Positions 18,537 to 27,425 of a stretch of DNA of 64,000 nucleotides are shown here, in pieces. This DNA is from Streptomyces sp. CB02980 (GTDB taxonomy: Bacteria; Actinomycetota; Actinomycetes; Streptomycetales; Streptomycetaceae), in assembly GCF_014451325.2 (NCBI RefSeq), contig NZ_JACSCH020000020.1, forward strand, positions 1 to 64,000. The letters are read 5' to 3'. A program made the translations under genes and the position numbers. Under the pieces are notes generated by a model. That model was given only the letters and a program-made list of their open reading frames with translations, was not told the DNA's origin and ran no database searches. Position 1 is the stretch's first letter; each line of letters starts with the position of its first letter.

Positions 18537-19352
18537 TCAATTGTCGGGAGTGGGCCCGCTCTCGGGGCCGCGTTGGCAGCCCGGGCACCAGAACGTGACG
18601 CGGTCGCCGAGTTCCGCCTTGCGGATCGGGGTGCCGCAGCGGAGGCAGGGGTGGCCGACGCGGCCGTAGACGTGCAGCGGGGTGCCCGGGCGGCGTGTGG
18701 TCGTCGTGCGGCGGTCGGGGCGGTCCTTGTTCGCGTCCAGGAGTCGGTGGGCGGTCGCGACCAGGCGGGCGGGGACGTCGGCGGCGAGGTCGCCGACCGG
18801 GAGCCATGGCGTCACGCCGGCCAGGAAGGCCAGCTCCGACTTGTACACGTTGCCGATGCCGGCCAGGTTCCGCTGGTCGAGCAGGGCCTCGCCGAGTGCG
18901 CGGGCGGGGTCCGCCGTCAGCCGGCGGGTCGCCTCCTCGGCGGCCGTCGCGCCCCAGTCGGGGCCCAGCAGGTCCGGGCCCAGGTGGCCCACCGCTTCCG
19001 GCTCGTCCGCGGTGCGGATCAGCTCCAGGACCGGGAGACGGTAGCCGTACGCGGTGTGCTCGGCGTTGCCGAGGATCGCGCGGATCTGGTGGTCCGGGCC
19101 GCCGTGCGGGCGCGCCCCGGTGGCGTACACGCGCCAGGCGCCGTCCATCCGCAGATGGGAGTGGAGGGTGAGGCCGCCCTCGATGCGGGCGAGGAGGTGC
19201 TTGCCGCGGGGGGTGACGTCGAGGAGTGTGCGGCCGGTCAGGTCGGCGGTGGCGAAACGGGGGACTCGGAGGTCCGCGCGTGTCAGTGGCCGGCCTGCCA
19301 GGGCGGTGTGGAGGCGGTGGGCGGTCTGCCAGACGGTGTCTCCTTCGGGCAC
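18537..19352 (-). CDS. nei2: Fpg/Nei family DNA glycosylase (Nei2-like)
   Basis: A 271-residue base-excision repair glycosylase/AP lyase for oxidised bases. It starts GTG-coded Met-Pro-Glu-Gly, so Pro2 and Glu3 are in place for catalysis, has the helix-two-turn-helix region (ALLDQRNLAGIGNVYKSE) and a C-terminal zinc finger (CLRCGTPI ... WCPGCQ). The gene lies just downstream of lhr on the same strand; a nei2-lhr neighbourhood is known in mycobacteria and streptomycetes. I assign Nei2 rather than MutM from this context and the divergent N-terminus (EGDTVWQ). Confidence 0.88.
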   Translation of the reverse strand: MPEGDTVWQTAHRLHTALAGRPLTRADLRVPRFATADLTGRTLLDVTPRGKHLLARIEGGLTLHSHLRMDGAWRVYATGARPHGGPDHQIRAILGNAEHTAYGYRLPVLELIRTADEPEAVGHLGPDLLGPDWGATAAEEATRRLTADPARALGEALLDQRNLAGIGNVYKSELAFLAGVTPWLPVGDLAADVPARLVATAHRLLDANKDRPDRRTTTTRRPGTPLHVYGRVGHPCLRCGTPIRKAELGDRVTFWCPGCQRGPESGPTPDN

Positions 19353-19455
19353 GGTTCCATGATGCCGGGTGGGTGGGGTCCTGCGCGGGTGCGGGTGCGG
19401 GTGCGGGTGGCTGTGCCTGTGCGGTGGCGGTGGCTGTGCTGGGTGGGGGTGTTGC

Positions 19456-22400
19456 CTATGCGCGGAGGCGGAGGCCTCTTGGGGTGGCGACGAAGCCTGC
19501 TTTTTCCAGGGGGGCTGCCAGGGGGGACGTCAGGGACGTCGTTCCGTTGATCCGTTCCACCGTGACCGTGCCCAGGGTGCCCGCCTTCGCGGAGGTCGCC
19601 AGGGTTTCCGCCGCGGCCTTCAGGGACGGGTCGTCCGGGTCCGTCGGCCAGGACAGGAGTGTCTTGCCGCCGCGCTCCATGTAGAGCGTGAGCTCGCCGT
19701 CGACCAGGACCACCAGGGCGCCCGCCTTGCGCCCCGGCTTGTGGCCGGCGCCCGTCGGGGGCTCGGGCCAGGACAGGGCCGCCCCGTAGGCGTTCGCCGG
19801 GTCGGCCGCCGCGAGGACCAGCGCGCGGGGGCCCGCCGCGGCCTCCGCGCCGCGGTCGCGGGCGGTCGAGGCGGCCCGGAGGCGGTCCACCGCCCCGTCC
19901 ATCGCGAACTGGGCCGCGCCGAGACCCTCGACCACATAGCCGCGCCGGGCCTGCCCGCTGTCCTCGAAGGCGGCCAGGATCCGGTACGTGGCGGAGAAAC
20001 CGCCCTCCACACCCTCGGCCGCCACCGCGCCCCGGGTGACCACGCCGTGCCGGTCGAGGAGGGTGCGGGCGAGGGCGTGCGCCCGGTGGGTCGGCTCCGG
20101 CTCCGGAGGGGGGAGCAGGGACCAGCGGCCGGAGACCGTGGGCGGGCCGGTGCGGGAGGCGGGGCGTGCGGCCGCGGTCAGCGTGCCGTACCGGCCGCGC
20201 GGGACCGTGCGGCGCGCCCGGTGGGCGGTGGAGCCGGCCGTGCGGCCCGAGCCGAGGAGCGCGCGCAGCGGGGCCAGGGTGTCGTTGGTCAGGCGGCCGG
20301 ACCAGGCCAGGTCCCAGAGGGCGTCCGCCAGCTGCGGGTCGGTGGCGTCCGGGTGGGTGGTGGCCCGGATCTGGTCGGCGATCTGCCGGAAGAACAGGCC
20401 GTACCCGCCGGAGAGGGCCGTGAGCACCGACTCGTGCAGCGCGGACAGCTCCAGTGGGTGCGGCTGCGGGAGGAGCAGCGGTGCCGCGTCCGCCAGGTAC
20501 AGCGAGACCCAGCCGTCCTTGCCGGGCAGCGCCCCGGCTCCCGCCCAGACGACCTCGCCGGTGGTCGTCAGCTCGTCGAGGAGTGCCGGGGAGTAGTCGC
20601 GGACCCGGGACGGCAGGATCAGCTTCTCCAGGGCCGACGCGGGCACGGGTGCGCCCTGGAGCTGCTCGATCGCGCGGGCGAGGCCGTCGATGCCGCGCAG
20701 GCTGTTGCTCCCCAGGTGCTGCCACTGCGGCAGGAACGTGGCGAGCGCCGCCGGGGGCACCGGCTCCAGTTCGTGGCGCAGGGCGGCGAGGGAGCGGCGG
20801 CGCAGCCGGCGCAGGACGGTGGCGTCGCACCACTCCTGGCCGATGCCGGAGGGGTGGAACTCGCCCTGGACGACGCGGCCCGAGGCGGCGAGCCGCTGGA
20901 GGGCGCCGTCGGTGACGGCCGCGCCCAGACCGAAGCGGGTGGCGGCCTGGGAGGAGGTGAAGGGGCCGTGCGTCCGTGCGTACCGCGCGAGGAGGTCGCC
21001 CAGCGGGTCCTTGACCGGCTCGGTGAAGGCCTCCGGTACCCCGACCGGGAGGGCCGTGCCCAGGGCGTCCCGGAGCCTGCCCGCGTCCTCGACGGCCGCC
21101 CAGTGCTCCCGGCCGCCGATCCGCACCCGGATCGCCCGGCGCGCCGCCCCGAGCTCGGGCGCCCAGCCCGCCTCGGCGCCGCGCTCGGCCAGCTCGGCGT
21201 CGGTCAGCGGACCCAGGACCCGCAGCAGGTCGGCGATGCCCTCCACGTCCTTGACGCTGCGGTCGTCCGTCAGCCACTGGAGCTCCCGCTCCAGCTCCGT
21301 CAGGACATCGGCGTCGAGCAGCTCGCGCAGCTCCGCCTGGCCGAGCAGCTCGGCGAGCAGCCGGGAGTCCAGGGAGAGCGCGGCCGCCCGCCGCTCGGCG
21401 AGCGGGGAGTCGCCCTCGTACAGGAACTGCGCCACGTAGCCGAAGAGGAGCGAGCGGGCGAACGGGGACGGTTCGGGGGTGGTGACCTCGACCAGGCGGA
21501 CCCGGCGGGCCTCGATGTCCCCCATCAGCTCCGTCAGACCGGGGAGGTCGAAGACGTCCTGGAGGCACTCGCGGACGGCCTCCAGGACGATCGGGAACGA
21601 GCCGAACTCGCTCGCCACCTGGAGGAGCTGGGCGGCCCGCTGGCGCTGCTGCCAGAGCGGGGTGCGCTTGCCGGGGTTGCGCTTGGGCAGCAGCAGGGCG
21701 CGCGCGGCGCACTCGCGGAACCGGGACGCGAACAGCGCGGAGCCGCCCACCTGGTCGGTGACGATCTGACCGATCTCGCCCTTGTCGAAGAGGGCGTCGG
21801 CCGCGCCGACGGGCGCCTTGTCGGCGTCGAACGTCGTGTCGAGGTGCCGTCCGGGGTCGACCGGTTCGTGGTCGAGGAGGTCCAGGCCCATGTCAAGGCC
21901 CATCAGGTCGGCGTCCGGGAGGCGCAGCACGATGCCGTCGTCCGCGTGCATCACCTGCGCGTCCATGCCGTACCGCTCGGCGAGCCGCGCGCCGAGCGCC
22001 AGGGCCCACGGGGCGTGCACCTGCGCGCCGAACGGGGAGTGGATGACGACCCGCCAGTCCCCGAGCTCGTCCCGGAAGCGCTCGACCAGGATCGTCCGGT
22101 CGTCGGGCACGTGGCCGCAGGCCTCGCGCTGCTCCTTGAGGTACGCCAGGACGTTCTCCGCGGCCCAGGCGTCCAGGCCGGCGGCGAGCAGTCGCAGCCG
22201 TGCGTCCTCGTCCGGGAGGGCGCCGACCTCGCGGAGGAACGCGCCCACCGCCCGGCCCAGTTCGAGCGGGCGGCCCAGCTGGTCGCCCTTCCAGAAGGGC
22301 AGCCTGCCCGGCACCCCGGGCGCCGGCGTGACGAGTACCCGGTCCCGGGTGATGTCCTGGATCCGCCAGGAGGTGGTGCCGAGGGTGAACACGTCGCCGA

Positions 22401-24114
22401 CCCGGGACTCGTACACCATCTCCTCGTCGAGCTCGCCGACCCTGCCCCCGCCCTTCTTGGGGTCCGAGCCGACGAGGAACACGCCGAAGAGGCCCCGGTC
22501 GGGGATCGTGCCGCCCGAGGTGACGGCGAGCCGCTGCGCGCCCGGCCGTCCCGTGACCGTGCCGGCGACCCGGTCCCAGACCACGCGCGGGCGCAGCTCG
22601 GCGAAGGCGTCCGACGGGTAGCGGCCGGCGAGCATGTCGAGGACGCCCGTGAACGCCGATTCGGGCAGGGAGGCGAACGGCGCCGCCCGGCGCACCAGGG
22701 CGAGCAGGTCGTCCACCTGCCAGGTGTCGAGCGCGACGATGGCCACCAGCTGCTGGGCCAGGACGTCCAGGGGGTTGGCGGGGATCCGCATCGACTCGAT
22801 CGCGCCCGTGCGCATCCGCTCGGTGACCACGGCCGCCTGCACCAGGTCGCCCCGGTACTTGGGGAAGACCACGCCCGTCGACACCGCGCCGACCTGGTGC
22901 CCGGCGCGGCCCACGCGCTGGAGCCCGGAGGCCACCGAGGGCGGTGACTCGACCTGCACGACCAGGTCGACCGCGCCCATGTCGATGCCCAGCTCCAGGC
23001 TGGAGGTGGCCACCACGGCGGGCAGCCGGCCCGCCTTCAGGTCCTCCTCCACCTGGGCCCGCTGCTCCTTCGACACCGAGCCGTGGTGGGCACGGGCGAG
23101 CAGCGGCGGGGCGCCCTGGGCCGCGCCGGACTGGGCCATGATCTCCGCCGGGGGAGCCCCGTCGGGGAGGGGTTCGCCGGTCGCCCGCTCGTACGCGATC
23201 TCGTTGAGCCGGTTGCACAGCCGCTCGGCGAGCCGGCGGGAGTTGGCGAAGACGATCGTGGACCGGTGGGCCTGGACGAGGTCGGCGATCCGCTCCTCGA
23301 CGTGCGGCCAGATCGACGGCTTGTCGCCGCCGTCCTTGCCCTCGGAGGCGGGGGAGCCTCCCAGCTCGCCCATGTCCTCGACGGGGACGACGACGGAGAG
23401 GTCGAACTCCTTGCCCGAACGCGGCTGCACGATCTCCACGGCGCGCCCCGGCGACAGGTACCGGGCCACCTCGTCCACCGGGCGGACCGTGGCCGAAAGT
23501 CCGATCCGGCGCGCGGGGCGGGGCAGCAGCTCGTCGAGCCGCTCCAGGGAGAGGGCGAGATGCGCGCCGCGCTTCGTGCCCGCGACCGCGTGGACCTCGT
23601 CCAGGATGACCGTCTCCACGCCCGCGAGGGCCTCGCGGGCGGCGGAGGTCAGCATCAGGAACAGCGACTCGGGCGTGGTGATCAGGATGTCCGGCGGCCG
23701 GGTCGCGAGCGACCGGCGCTCGGCCGGCGGGGTGTCGCCGGAGCGGATGCCGACCCGGATGTCCGGCTCGGGAAGCCCGAGCCGCACCGACTCCTGCCGG
23801 ATTCCGGTCAGGGGCGAGCGCAGGTTCCGCTCGACGTCCACGGCGAGGGCCTTGAGCGGCGACACGTACAGCACGCGGCAGCGCTTCTTCGGCTCGGCCG
23901 GCGGCGGTGCGGCGGCAAGCCGGTCGAGGGAGGCGAGGAAGGCGGCCAGGGTCTTGCCCGAGCCGGTCGGGGCGACGACGAGCACGTCGGAGCCCGCCCC
24001 GATGGCGGTCCAGGCGCCCTCCTGCGCCGCCGTGGGCGCGGTGAAGGCCCCGGTGAACCAGCTGCGGGTCGCGGGGGAGAACGAGTCGAGCGCGGACCTG
24101 ACCATGTCCCCCAT
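19456..24114 (-). CDS. lhr: Lhr-type ATP-dependent DNA helicase
   Basis: A 1552-residue superfamily-2 helicase, the full length expected for bacterial large Lhr. Motifs: Walker A PTGSGKT (about 50), DEVH box (ILDEVHAVAGTKRG), motif III SATV, and the C-terminal helicase half with STIVFANSRRLAERL and QRVGRAGHQ. The remaining 900 residues hold the winged-helix and Lhr-specific beta/C-terminal domains. Lhr unwinds 3' RNA-DNA or DNA duplexes and is induced with DNA damage genes in mycobacteria; nei2 follows on the same strand. The start is either 24114 or the ATG three codons later at 24105. Confidence 0.93.
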   Translation of the reverse strand: MGDMVRSALDSFSPATRSWFTGAFTAPTAAQEGAWTAIGAGSDVLVVAPTGSGKTLAAFLASLDRLAAAPPPAEPKKRCRVLYVSPLKALAVDVERNLRSPLTGIRQESVRLGLPEPDIRVGIRSGDTPPAERRSLATRPPDILITTPESLFLMLTSAAREALAGVETVILDEVHAVAGTKRGAHLALSLERLDELLPRPARRIGLSATVRPVDEVARYLSPGRAVEIVQPRSGKEFDLSVVVPVEDMGELGGSPASEGKDGGDKPSIWPHVEERIADLVQAHRSTIVFANSRRLAERLCNRLNEIAYERATGEPLPDGAPPAEIMAQSGAAQGAPPLLARAHHGSVSKEQRAQVEEDLKAGRLPAVVATSSLELGIDMGAVDLVVQVESPPSVASGLQRVGRAGHQVGAVSTGVVFPKYRGDLVQAAVVTERMRTGAIESMRIPANPLDVLAQQLVAIVALDTWQVDDLLALVRRAAPFASLPESAFTGVLDMLAGRYPSDAFAELRPRVVWDRVAGTVTGRPGAQRLAVTSGGTIPDRGLFGVFLVGSDPKKGGGRVGELDEEMVYESRVGDVFTLGTTSWRIQDITRDRVLVTPAPGVPGRLPFWKGDQLGRPLELGRAVGAFLREVGALPDEDARLRLLAAGLDAWAAENVLAYLKEQREACGHVPDDRTILVERFRDELGDWRVVIHSPFGAQVHAPWALALGARLAERYGMDAQVMHADDGIVLRLPDADLMGLDMGLDLLDHEPVDPGRHLDTTFDADKAPVGAADALFDKGEIGQIVTDQVGGSALFASRFRECAARALLLPKRNPGKRTPLWQQRQRAAQLLQVASEFGSFPIVLEAVRECLQDVFDLPGLTELMGDIEARRVRLVEVTTPEPSPFARSLLFGYVAQFLYEGDSPLAERRAAALSLDSRLLAELLGQAELRELLDADVLTELERELQWLTDDRSVKDVEGIADLLRVLGPLTDAELAERGAEAGWAPELGAARRAIRVRIGGREHWAAVEDAGRLRDALGTALPVGVPEAFTEPVKDPLGDLLARYARTHGPFTSSQAATRFGLGAAVTDGALQRLAASGRVVQGEFHPSGIGQEWCDATVLRRLRRRSLAALRHELEPVPPAALATFLPQWQHLGSNSLRGIDGLARAIEQLQGAPVPASALEKLILPSRVRDYSPALLDELTTTGEVVWAGAGALPGKDGWVSLYLADAAPLLLPQPHPLELSALHESVLTALSGGYGLFFRQIADQIRATTHPDATDPQLADALWDLAWSGRLTNDTLAPLRALLGSGRTAGSTAHRARRTVPRGRYGTLTAAARPASRTGPPTVSGRWSLLPPPEPEPTHRAHALARTLLDRHGVVTRGAVAAEGVEGGFSATYRILAAFEDSGQARRGYVVEGLGAAQFAMDGAVDRLRAASTARDRGAEAAAGPRALVLAAADPANAYGAALSWPEPPTGAGHKPGRKAGALVVLVDGELTLYMERGGKTLLSWPTDPDDPSLKAAAETLATSAKAGTLGTVTVERINGTTSLTSPLAAPLEKAGFVATPRGLRLRA

Positions 24115-24216
24115 CGTGCACCCCGGCACTGACAACCGCCCGGACCTGGGGATATCCGGACCGGGATGTCCGCACGCACCGCGGCGGCCCTCTCGGCCCT
24201 GCCGCAGAATGGAGAC

Positions 24217-25062
24217 ATGGCGAGCGGGGAGCGGGCACGGTACTGGCAGTACTCCGAGCTGCCCGGGGTCGACCTGCTGCACGCCCACTACATCCACAAG
24301 GCCTTCGCCCGGCACACCCACGAGACCTTCGTCTTCGCCGCGATCACCGAGGGCGTCGAGGCCTTCCACTACCGCGACGACCTCGTCCACGCGGGCCCCG
24401 GCCAGATCGCCCTGGTGAACCCCGACACCCCGCACACCGGGCACGCGGGCGTACCTGAGGGCTGGACGTACCGGACGATCTACCCCGACGCGGAGATCGT
24501 GCGGTCCATCGCCGCCGACACCCTCGCTCTGCGCGGCTCGGTCGGCTTCACCACGCCCGTCGTGGACGACCCGTACGCCGCCCGGCTCGTCGTCGGCGTC
24601 CACCGGGCCGCGGAGGAGGGCAACGCGCTCGCGGCCGACAGCCTGCTCCGGCTGGTCACCGCCCGGATGCTGCGCAGCCACGGCGGGATCGTCACCCCGC
24701 TCCCGCCCCGCTCGGCGGGCGCCCGGAACGCGGCACGCGCGCGTGCCGTCCTGGCGGACCGCATGATCGAGCCGCCGACCCTGGAGCGGCTCGCCACGGA
24801 CCTCGGCACCAGCCCCTTCGCCCTCCTCCGGGCCTTCCGGGACGCGTACGGGATGCCGCCGCACACCTGGCTGACCGACGCGCGCGTACGCCGGGCCAGG
24901 CAGCTGCTCGACACGGGGACGCCGCCGGCGGAGGCGGCCGCGGCCGTCGGCTTCACCGACCAGTCGCACCTCAACCGGCATTTCACCCGCAGTGTCGGGG
25001 TGCCGCCGGGTGCGTACCAGCGCGCAAGAACGTACAAGACCGGGCCGCCGGGGCTGCCGTAA
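24217..25062 (+). CDS. AraC family transcriptional regulator
   Basis: A 281-residue regulator with an N-terminal cupin/AraC-binding domain (about 25-150, with the HTHETF and NPDTPHTGH histidine motifs) and a C-terminal pair of helix-turn-helices (about 175-275, LGTSPFALLRAFRDAYG and GFTDQSHLNRHFTRSVG). It is transcribed with azlC and azlD just downstream, and such AraC proteins often control adjacent AzlCD exporters. The start is not certain: the ATG at 24217 has GGAG only two bases away, and an in-frame ATG lies at 24166. Confidence 0.85.
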   Translation: MASGERARYWQYSELPGVDLLHAHYIHKAFARHTHETFVFAAITEGVEAFHYRDDLVHAGPGQIALVNPDTPHTGHAGVPEGWTYRTIYPDAEIVRSIAADTLALRGSVGFTTPVVDDPYAARLVVGVHRAAEEGNALAADSLLRLVTARMLRSHGGIVTPLPPRSAGARNAARARAVLADRMIEPPTLERLATDLGTSPFALLRAFRDAYGMPPHTWLTDARVRRARQLLDTGTPPAEAAAAVGFTDQSHLNRHFTRSVGVPPGAYQRARTYKTGPPGLP

Positions 25063-25072
25063 CGTCCCTGAC

Positions 25073-25813
25073 GTGGCAGAACAGACAGCACCTCCCGTCA
25101 TACGCGACGGCACACCGACCAAACCCGACGCGGCCGTCGTCCGCGACGCCCTCGGGGTCGGCGTCGCCGTCGGGCTCTCCGGCTTCGCCTTCGGCGTGAC
25201 CTCGGCGGGCTCCGGCCTCAGCGTCCTGCAGACCTGTGTCCTCAGCCTGCTCGTCTTCACCGGCGCCTCGCAGTTCGCCCTGGTCGGAGCGCTCGCCGCC
25301 GGCGGCAACCCCTTCACGGCCGCCGCCGGGGCCTTCTTCCTGGGCACCCGGAACGCCTTCTACGGGCTGCGGCTCTCCCAGCTCCTCGCCGTGCCGAAGG
25401 CCGTCAGGCCGTTCGCCGCGCACTGGGTGATCGACGAGACCACGGCCGTCTCCCTCGCGCAGCCGACCCGCCGGGCCGCCCGCATCGGCTTCACCGTCAC
25501 CGGACTCACGCTGTACGTCCTGTGGAACGCCACCACCCTCCTCGGGGCGCTCGGCGCCGAGGCGATCGGCGACACGGCGGCCTGGGGGCTCGACGCGGCC
25601 GGACCCGCCGTCTTCCTGGCCCTGCTCGCCCCCATGCTGAAGTCCGCGACCGAGCGGACCACCGCCGGGATCGCCGTCCTGCTCGGCCTCGGGCTGCTGC
25701 CCGTGCTGCCCGCCGGCGTCCCGGTCCTCGCGGCGGCCCTCGCCGCGCCCCTGGTGCTCTGGTTCCAGGGCCGCCGGATGGGCCCCGCCGGACGAGAGAA
25801 GGACTCCCGATGA
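25073..25813 (+). CDS. azlC: AzlC family amino-acid exporter, large subunit
   Basis: A 246-residue membrane protein with about seven hydrophobic segments and the AzlC pattern (VGLSGFAFGVTSAGSG, GASQFALVG, GTRNAFYGLRLS). AzlC with AzlD exports branched-chain or related amino acids. The GTG at 25073 lies 10 bases after the AraC gene stop; no strong ribosome site is visible, so it may depend on coupling to the upstream gene. Its stop overlaps azlD. Confidence 0.9.
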   Translation: MAEQTAPPVIRDGTPTKPDAAVVRDALGVGVAVGLSGFAFGVTSAGSGLSVLQTCVLSLLVFTGASQFALVGALAAGGNPFTAAAGAFFLGTRNAFYGLRLSQLLAVPKAVRPFAAHWVIDETTAVSLAQPTRRAARIGFTVTGLTLYVLWNATTLLGALGAEAIGDTAAWGLDAAGPAVFLALLAPMLKSATERTTAGIAVLLGLGLLPVLPAGVPVLAAALAAPLVLWFQGRRMGPAGREKDSR

Positions 25814-26118
25814 ACGTCTGGATCGCGATCGCCCTGACCGCCGCCGGGTGCTACCTGGTGAAGCTGGCAGGCCTGCTCGTACCCGCCGGAGCGCTGGAGC
25901 GCCCGCTCGTCCAGCGGCTCGCCGCCCTGCTCCCCGTGGCGCTGCTCGCCGCGCTCACCGCGCAGCAGACGTTCAGCACGGGCGGCACCGTCGTCCTGGA
26001 CGCCCGCGCCGCCGGCCTGGCCGCGGCGGCGGTCGCCCTCGTCCTGCGTGCACCGTTCCTGGTCGTGGTGGGCGCGGCCGTCGCCGTCACGGCGGGCGTA
26101 CGGGCGCTGGGCTGGTGA
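25810..26118 (+). CDS. azlD: AzlD family amino-acid exporter, small subunit
   Basis: A 102-residue protein with three to four membrane helices and the usual AzlD length and pattern (YLVKLAGLLVP near the start, LPVALLAALTAQQTF, LRAPFLVVVGAAVAVTAG). It starts within the azlC stop (ATGA), so the two subunits are made together. Confidence 0.9.
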   Translation: MNVWIAIALTAAGCYLVKLAGLLVPAGALERPLVQRLAALLPVALLAALTAQQTFSTGGTVVLDARAAGLAAAAVALVLRAPFLVVVGAAVAVTAGVRALGW

Positions 26119-26203
26119 CCTCCGGTTCATGGGTATGCGCCGCGACGACCTCTGGTCGAGGGCCTCGGCGTGAGGGAGGCCGTGCTTGCGCCGCCTCCCG
26201 TGG

Positions 26204-27133
26204 TCATTCGAGCGGGCGGCCGTGGGCGCGGAGCGTGCGGAGGGCCTCGACCGTGACCATCGGGCGGCATTCCAGAGCCGTGCCGGGGGCCCAGGTGTGC
26301 CAGCGGATCGGCCAGCCGCCGTCCTCCCGCTGGTCGGCCGCGAGCCGGTCGAGGGAGCGGGTCATCTCCTCCTCCGTGAACCAGCGGGTCGCCAGGGAGT
26401 CCGGCACGCGCGCGTAGTCGTGCGGGAAATGCAGCTCCCCCGGCGCGTACCCGTCCGCCACCGGGTAGTCCTCCTCCCGGTCCGGATCCAGTACGGCGAG
26501 CCGCTGTTCCCGGACCATGCGGCCGAGGCGGTCGGCGGCCGCCTCCGCACGCGCGCGGTCCGGGGCCCCGTCGAGGAAGGCGACGGCCGCCTGGACCTCG
26601 TACGGATGGGACTTCTCCAGGGACTCCACCGCCGACCAGCAGAACTCGGTCGCCCGGAACAGCCACGCGTGCCAGACCTGGTTGCGGTGCAGCACCCCGA
26701 CCACCGGACCGGTCGTGAGCAGCGCGCTCGGCGGGGAGTCGACGACCGGGACGAACGGTGCGGACGGGTAGGCACGTTGCGACGGGTGGATCGCCGGGAG
26801 CGCGCCCTCGTGGGTGGAGACGTCCGTGAGGTAGCGGCAGATCCGCTCCACGCGCAGCCCGCCGCAGCGGCCGATGGAGTCCAGCACCCGCAGCGCGTGC
26901 GCGGTGTGCAGGGGCTGGCTGACCGGCCCGCGGAGATCGGGTTCGAGTGCGTGGCCGTAGCCGCCGTCCTCGTTGAGGTACGCCGACAGGGCCGTCTCCA
27001 CCTGATCCGCGCCACCGCGCAGGAAGTGGTAGGCGAACCGGCGCTGTTCCAGGACGCGGGCCGTCAGCCAGATGAAACGCTCGGCGCGGGCCAGGGGGGT
27101 CGCTGGCGGGGAGGAGAGTGGTTTTTCGGCCAT
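26204..27133 (-). CDS. Prenyltransferase/squalene-cyclase-like toroid protein
   Basis: A 309-residue cytoplasmic protein of helical repeats. Motifs such as LNEDGGYGHALEPDLRGP and REDGGWPIRWHTWAPG resemble the Gly-Gly-aromatic repeats of alpha/alpha-toroid proteins (terpene cyclases and prenyltransferases), but no catalytic DxDD or DCTAE motif is seen, so it is unlikely to be a cyclase. No signal peptide. The ATG at 27133 starts MAEKPL; the longer open frame upstream runs over the DUF3046 gene and is spurious. Function unknown. Confidence 0.7.
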   Translation of the reverse strand: MAEKPLSSPPATPLARAERFIWLTARVLEQRRFAYHFLRGGADQVETALSAYLNEDGGYGHALEPDLRGPVSQPLHTAHALRVLDSIGRCGGLRVERICRYLTDVSTHEGALPAIHPSQRAYPSAPFVPVVDSPPSALLTTGPVVGVLHRNQVWHAWLFRATEFCWSAVESLEKSHPYEVQAAVAFLDGAPDRARAEAAADRLGRMVREQRLAVLDPDREEDYPVADGYAPGELHFPHDYARVPDSLATRWFTEEEMTRSLDRLAADQREDGGWPIRWHTWAPGTALECRPMVTVEALRTLRAHGRPLE

Positions 27134-27212
27134 GCTCCGACCGTAGGGCGGAAAGTCGCGGTGACAAGGGCTACGGAGCGGGCTGCACTCTTGGGAGCGT
27201 GATACTGGGGTC

Positions 27213-27407
27213 ATGCGGTTGACGATTTTCTGGGAACGGATGGCGGACCACTTCGGTGCGTCGTACGCCGAGTCCTTCGCGCGTGACCATGTGATGGCCG
27301 AGCTCGGAGGCCGGACGGTGCACGAGGCGCTGGATTCCGGCTGGGAGACGAAGGACGTGTGGCGGGCCGTCTGCGCGGCTGTCGGCGTACCCGCCGACAA
27401 GCAGTGA
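27213..27407 (+). CDS. DUF3046 family protein
   Basis: A 64-residue protein of the actinobacterial DUF3046 family (MRLTIFWERMADHFG at the start, VHEALDSGWETKDVWRAVC near the end). It is highly conserved and in many streptomycetes lies near recA; the function is unknown. Here recA is about 13 kb away, which suggests an insertion between them. A 17-base inverted repeat covers its stop codon. Confidence 0.9.
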   Translation: MRLTIFWERMADHFGASYAESFARDHVMAELGGRTVHEALDSGWETKDVWRAVCAAVGVPADKQ

Positions 27408-27420
27408 CCGACTCGGTCAC
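27404..27420. promoter_or_regulatory. Short inverted repeat at DUF3046 stop
   Basis: GTGACCG and CGGTCAC are separated by three bases and cover the DUF3046 stop codon; GTGACCGA recurs at 27426 as the proposed first codons of the next gene. It could be an operator or a weak terminator. No family assignment. Confidence 0.4.
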
Positions 27421-27425
27421 GACAG

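Noticed and set aside
22634..24418. 594-codon plus-strand frame opposite lhr
   Set aside because: Ser/Arg-rich shadow of the helicase gene with no recognisable domain.
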